Of a DNA stretch of 36,956 bases, positions 33,939 to 36,956 are shown piece by piece (within the stretch, counting starts at the first letter, position 1; every line of letters starts with the position of its first letter). The notes below the pieces were generated by a model, which saw only the letters and a list, made by a program, of their open reading frames with translations, was not told where the DNA came from and searched no databases. The stretch is from Corallococcus carmarthensis (GTDB lineage Bacteria; Myxococcota; Myxococcia; Myxococcales; Myxococcaceae), in NCBI RefSeq assembly GCF_003611695.1, contig NZ_RAWE01000082.1, positions 1-36,956 on the forward strand. The letters are read 5' to 3'. The translations under genes were made by a program, and so were the position numbers.

Positions 33939-35270
33939 ATGGTTCCTGCTCTCTCCGTCGTCCTGCCCTTCAACCCCGCCACCGCCGCGGCCGCAGCCCG
34001 GTTCGCCAACGCGCTGTCCGGTCAGGCCCAGGTCGTCCTCGCGGGTGAGGGTCCCGTGGACGTGACGCCGGGCCCCAACGTCCACGTCCTCCAAGCCCAG
34101 GGCGGCAAGGGAGCGGCCATCCGCGCCGCGCTGCCCCACGTCACCGGCACGCACACGGTGCTCCAGGACCCCGACGCCGCCTACTCGCCGGACACCTACG
34201 ACGCACTGGTGCAGCCCCTGCGCGACGACACCGCGGACGGCGTCTTCGGCCGGCGCCCCGGCATGTCGCCGGAGATGGTGGCCGAGCGCGCGCTGGGCGG
34301 CATCACCCGCTTCGTCACCGACGTGGCCCTGGCGGATCCGCTCACCGGCCTGCGCGCCTTCCGCACGGAAGCGCTGCGCTCCATCCAGCTGACCAGCGAT
34401 GACGACGCGGTGGACGCGGAGCTGGTGGTGAAGCTGGCCGCGCAGCTCTTCCGCCTCACGGAGGTGTCCCTGCCGCCGCTGCAGGCCGTGCCGCGCCGCC
34501 CGGCCTCCGCGCACTTCGCCCGCCTGCGCACGCTGGTGCGCTACGCCACCGTGCGCGACGACGCGGACAACCAGCACGAGGGCTACTCCACCCTGGAGCG
34601 CATGGACGGCGCCACCCACTACAACCAGTGGCTGGGCCGCCGCTTCCGCGAGCACATGGGCCGCCGCGTGCTGGAGATTGGCGCCGGCATCGGCACCATC
34701 ACCCGCGAGCTGGAGGGCGGCGCGGAGCACCTCGTCGCGCTGGAGGTGGAGCGCTTCTACGTGGACCGCCTGAAGAACCTCTTCCGCGGCAAGCCCCACG
34801 TGCGCCCCTACCTGTCCGACGTGGCGCTCGCGGACTGGGAGTCACTGAAGGCGGAGAACCTGGACACCATCGTGCTGTCCAACGTGCTGGAGCACATCCC
34901 GGACGACGCGTCCGCGGTGCGCCGCTTCCGCCAGATTCTGCAGCCGGATGGCCGCGTGCTCATCCTCGTGCCGGCGCTGCCGCAGCTGTTCGGCGCCATC
35001 GACGAGGCCGTGGGCCACTACCGCCGCTACACCCCGGAGTCCCTGCGCGCGGTGCTGGAGGAGAACGGCTTCCGCGTGGACACGCTGGAGTGGATGAACC
35101 TGGTCGGCCTGCCGGGCTGGTTCGTCAACAGCCGCCTCTTGCGCCGCCGCGCGGTGCCCAAGCTCCAGCTCAAGCTCTACGACACGCTGGCGCCGCTGTT
35201 CGCCCAGGCCGAGCGCCAGGTGAAGCTGCCCGTGGGCATGAGCCTGTTCGCCGTCGGCCGCGCCGTCTGA
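33939..35270 (+). CDS. Fusion of degenerate GT2-like domain and class I SAM-dependent methyltransferase
   Basis: A 443-aa two-domain protein. Residues 1-200 resemble DPM1-type GT2 enzymes: LSVVLPFNPA, GGKGAAIRAALPHVTG (56-70), a D-x-D as LQDPDAAYSP (Asp77, Asp79) and DPLTGLRAFRTEAL. The usual VDDGS strand is replaced by VVLAGEGPVDV, so donor binding is in doubt. Residues 215-443 are a class I methyltransferase with motif I VLEIGAGIGTITREL (244-258), acidic loop VALEVERFY, LSNVLEHIPDD (314-324) and GRVLILVPALPQLFGAID. It may methylate a lipid-linked or nucleotide sugar. ATG 33939 is chosen at the domain start; a GTG at 33921 with GGAAG upstream adds six residues. The next gene starts 7 nt downstream. 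Confidence 0.85.
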   Translation: MVPALSVVLPFNPATAAAAARFANALSGQAQVVLAGEGPVDVTPGPNVHVLQAQGGKGAAIRAALPHVTGTHTVLQDPDAAYSPDTYDALVQPLRDDTADGVFGRRPGMSPEMVAERALGGITRFVTDVALADPLTGLRAFRTEALRSIQLTSDDDAVDAELVVKLAAQLFRLTEVSLPPLQAVPRRPASAHFARLRTLVRYATVRDDADNQHEGYSTLERMDGATHYNQWLGRRFREHMGRRVLEIGAGIGTITRELEGGAEHLVALEVERFYVDRLKNLFRGKPHVRPYLSDVALADWESLKAENLDTIVLSNVLEHIPDDASAVRRFRQILQPDGRVLILVPALPQLFGAIDEAVGHYRRYTPESLRAVLEENGFRVDTLEWMNLVGLPGWFVNSRLLRRRAVPKLQLKLYDTLAPLFAQAERQVKLPVGMSLFAVGRAV

Positions 35271-35277
35271 TGCCCGC

Positions 35278-36956
35278 GTGAGCGCCGCGCCCCACCCCAC
35301 CCCGCCGCCTCCCGACGCGGCTCCGGCGCCAGCCACCGTGGCGCCCGCGCTCCGCGCCCAGGGCCTGCCGAAGGCGGTGTGGGCCGCGGTGGCGGCGCTC
35401 TACGTGGTCCTCTTCCCGTACCACCCGGGCCTGCGCTCGCCCAACGAGCTGTGCCGCCTGTGGCAGACGCGCGCCCTGGTGGAGGACGGGACACTGGAGA
35501 TCAACCGCGCCCTGCGCGACTACGGCCCGGTGGGCGACCTGTCGGTGATGGACGGCCGCTACTACCCGTCCAAGGCGCCGCTCCTGTCCTTCGCCGCGGT
35601 GCCCCTGTACGCGGCCCTGAGGGCCGTGGGCGGCGGCCACCGCTACGCCGTGCCGGAGGTGCCGCTCGTCTTCTTCAGCCGCCTCTTCCTCACGGTGCTG
35701 CCCACGCTGGGGCTCTTGTGGCTGGTGCGCCGCTTCCTGCGCGCGTTCCTGTCCCCCGTCGTCGCGGACGGCGTCACGGTGACGTACGCGCTGGGCTCGC
35801 TCGCGTTCAGCTACTCGCTGCTCTTCATGAGCCACCAGACGACGGCGGTGCTGCTCTTCGCGGGTTTCTACGCGCTCTGGCGGCTGTCGCGGGGCGAGTG
35901 GCGTGAGCGCGGCTACGTCGTGGCCGGCGCGTGCGCGGGCGCCACCGTCGCCGCCGAGTACACCGGCGCGCTGGGCGTGCTGGGCCTCGTCCTCTACGCC
36001 GTCCTCACCGTGCTGGGCACCCCGGAGCCGTGGGCCGCGCGGCTGAAGAAGCTGGGCCGGGCCACGGGGCTCGCCGTGCTGGGCGCGCTGCCCTTCATCG
36101 TGGCGCTGGGGCTCTACCACCAGGCCACGTTCGGGCATCCGCTGGAGACGGGCTACAAGCACCTCAACGACGCGGGCTACCAGCCGTGGCACCTGGGCGG
36201 CTTCCTGGGCATCCGCACGCCGGATCCGCGCGCCTTCACGCTGTCGTTCTTCTCCCCGCTCCGGGGCCTCTTCACGCTGTCGCCGTTCCTGCTGCTCGCG
36301 CTGCCCGGACTCGTGCTGCTCAAGCGCCTGGGCAGGACGTCACCCGAGGCGCGCGCCCTCTTCTGGATGTCCGTGGCCACGCTCGCCGGCTACACGTACT
36401 TCACCTCGTCGTTCACCTACGACTCGTGGGGCTGGACGACGGGGCCCCGGCACCTCACGGGGCTGGTGCCCTTCCTGCTGCTGCCCGCGGGGCTGGTGCT
36501 GGAGCGGCTGCGCGCGGCCGGCCGGCCGGTGCTGTCCGGCATCGCGGCCATGCTGTGCGCGGCGTCCGTGCTCGTCACCGGGCTGGCCACCTTCGTCAAC
36601 TACATCCCCGACGACGTCTCCACCCCCGTGCTCGCGCTGGCCCGGCCGCTCCTGGTGGACGGCTACCACCCGCCCAACCTGCTCGCCTTCCTGGGCCTGC
36701 CCACGTCGCTGGCGGGCGCGGTGCTGTTCGCGGCGCTCGTCACCGTGGCGGCGTTCATCTTCGGAAGCCTGTGCCAGGACGCGGCCGGACGCGCGCTTCC
36801 ACCGGCGGCCTGGGCGGCGGGGCTCGCGACGCTGGCGGTGCTCGCGAGCGCGCAGGCGCTGTTCACCCGGAACGACCGGGCGGATCAGAACGCGGTGCGC
36901 TTCCTGGAGTCCGTCTGGCTCCAGCCCCCCGGCCGCCCCGCCACGCCCTTCTGGCC
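35278..36956 (+). CDS. GT-C fold membrane glycosyltransferase (PMT/ArnT-like), C-terminus outside window
   Basis: At least 559 residues, open to the window edge. GTG 35278 lies 7 nt after the methyltransferase stop. After a Pro/Ala-rich tail and TM1, the first periplasmic loop reads GLRSPNELCRLWQTRALVED and then DGRYYPSKAPLLSFAAVPLY, a pattern found in bacterial membrane GT-C enzymes that use polyprenyl-phosphate sugars. About ten more TM segments follow, with loops YKHLNDAGYQPWHLGGFLG and YDSWGWTTGPRHLTGL. Coupling to the GT2/methyltransferase gene suggests a two-step pathway: make or modify a polyprenyl-linked sugar, then transfer it in the periplasm. The acceptor is unknown. Confidence 0.75.
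   Translation, partial: MSAAPHPTPPPPDAAPAPATVAPALRAQGLPKAVWAAVAALYVVLFPYHPGLRSPNELCRLWQTRALVEDGTLEINRALRDYGPVGDLSVMDGRYYPSKAPLLSFAAVPLYAALRAVGGGHRYAVPEVPLVFFSRLFLTVLPTLGLLWLVRRFLRAFLSPVVADGVTVTYALGSLAFSYSLLFMSHQTTAVLLFAGFYALWRLSRGEWRERGYVVAGACAGATVAAEYTGALGVLGLVLYAVLTVLGTPEPWAARLKKLGRATGLAVLGALPFIVALGLYHQATFGHPLETGYKHLNDAGYQPWHLGGFLGIRTPDPRAFTLSFFSPLRGLFTLSPFLLLALPGLVLLKRLGRTSPEARALFWMSVATLAGYTYFTSSFTYDSWGWTTGPRHLTGLVPFLLLPAGLVLERLRAAGRPVLSGIAAMLCAASVLVTGLATFVNYIPDDVSTPVLALARPLLVDGYHPPNLLAFLGLPTSLAGAVLFAALVTVAAFIFGSLCQDAAGRALPPAAWAAGLATLAVLASAQALFTRNDRADQNAVRFLESVWLQPPGRPATPFW

Noticed and set aside
33720-34799. Upstream extension of the wzc frame, adding 360 residues
   Set aside because: The extension runs antisense through the GT2-methyltransferase gene and has no Wzc features; a ribosome site supports GTG 33719.
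34842-36192. Minus-strand open frames beneath the methyltransferase and GT-C genes
   Set aside because: They are antisense to strong coding sequence. The GT-C gene shows no stop to the window edge and has clear TM segments.
1-36956. CRISPR array, tRNA, rRNA, insertion sequence or integrase
   Set aside because: I found no regularly spaced repeats, no cloverleaf-like or rRNA sequence, and no transposase or recombinase motifs.

Overview
The window is about 70% G+C, densely coded, with many GTG starts and many 1-4 bp start/stop overlaps. Gene content (Lpt/LpxL outer-membrane genes beside a large Wzx/Wzy-type polysaccharide locus) points to a fruiting myxobacterium (Myxococcota, Myxococcus/Corallococcus type). 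This is inference from gene content and order; no rRNA or marker gene is present. I found no tRNA, rRNA, CRISPR array, insertion sequence or integrase.

Left flank (1-3666): a leftward lpxL-like/lptC/lptA set for lipid A acylation and LPS export, then rightward astB (N-succinylarginine dihydrolase) and a YbaK/ProX-type aminoacyl-tRNA deacylase.

Polysaccharide locus (about 3672-33719). (a) A leftward 874-aa O-antigen ligase/polymerase-like membrane protein with a TPR-like C-terminal half, then a small rightward Cys-rich lipoprotein. (b) A leftward seven-gene run (15389 down to 6793): acyltransferase, GT4 glycosyltransferase, WecA/MraY-type phosphoglycosyltransferase, two PF14907-like nucleotidyltransferase-fold proteins, UDP-glucose 6-dehydrogenase and a second acyltransferase. 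(c) A divergent rightward acyltransferase, a possible gene remnant, and a leftward ROK sugar kinase. (d) Rightward wzx flippase plus a fourth acyltransferase, a leftward GT2, then four rightward GT4 genes. (e) A leftward five-gene operon: wzc (PCP fused to BY-kinase), GT4, GT4, wzy, GT4.

Together the genes can start a repeat unit on undecaprenyl phosphate, extend it (eight GT4 and one GT2 enzymes), supply UDP-glucuronate, decorate it with acyl groups, flip it (Wzx), polymerise it (Wzy) and control chain length (Wzc). No Wza/OPX outer-membrane exporter and no Wzb-type phosphatase are visible. Component types and order resemble the M. xanthus biosurfactant-polysaccharide (BPS) locus as I remember it (wzcB near MXAN_1025, wzxB near MXAN_1035, wzyB near MXAN_1052), so I propose a BPS-type locus.

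Right flank (33939-36956): a rightward fusion of a degenerate GT2 domain with a class I SAM methyltransferase, then a GT-C (PMT/ArnT-like) membrane glycosyltransferase that runs off the window.

The observations most worth a second look are the PF14907-like pair in which one member has lost active-site residues, the PNPT with a soluble C-terminal domain, the three near-paralogous acyltransferases plus one divergent copy, the GT2-methyltransferase fusion, a nine-G tract at the start of wzy, and a 33-bp-spaced direct repeat in the wzc intergenic region.
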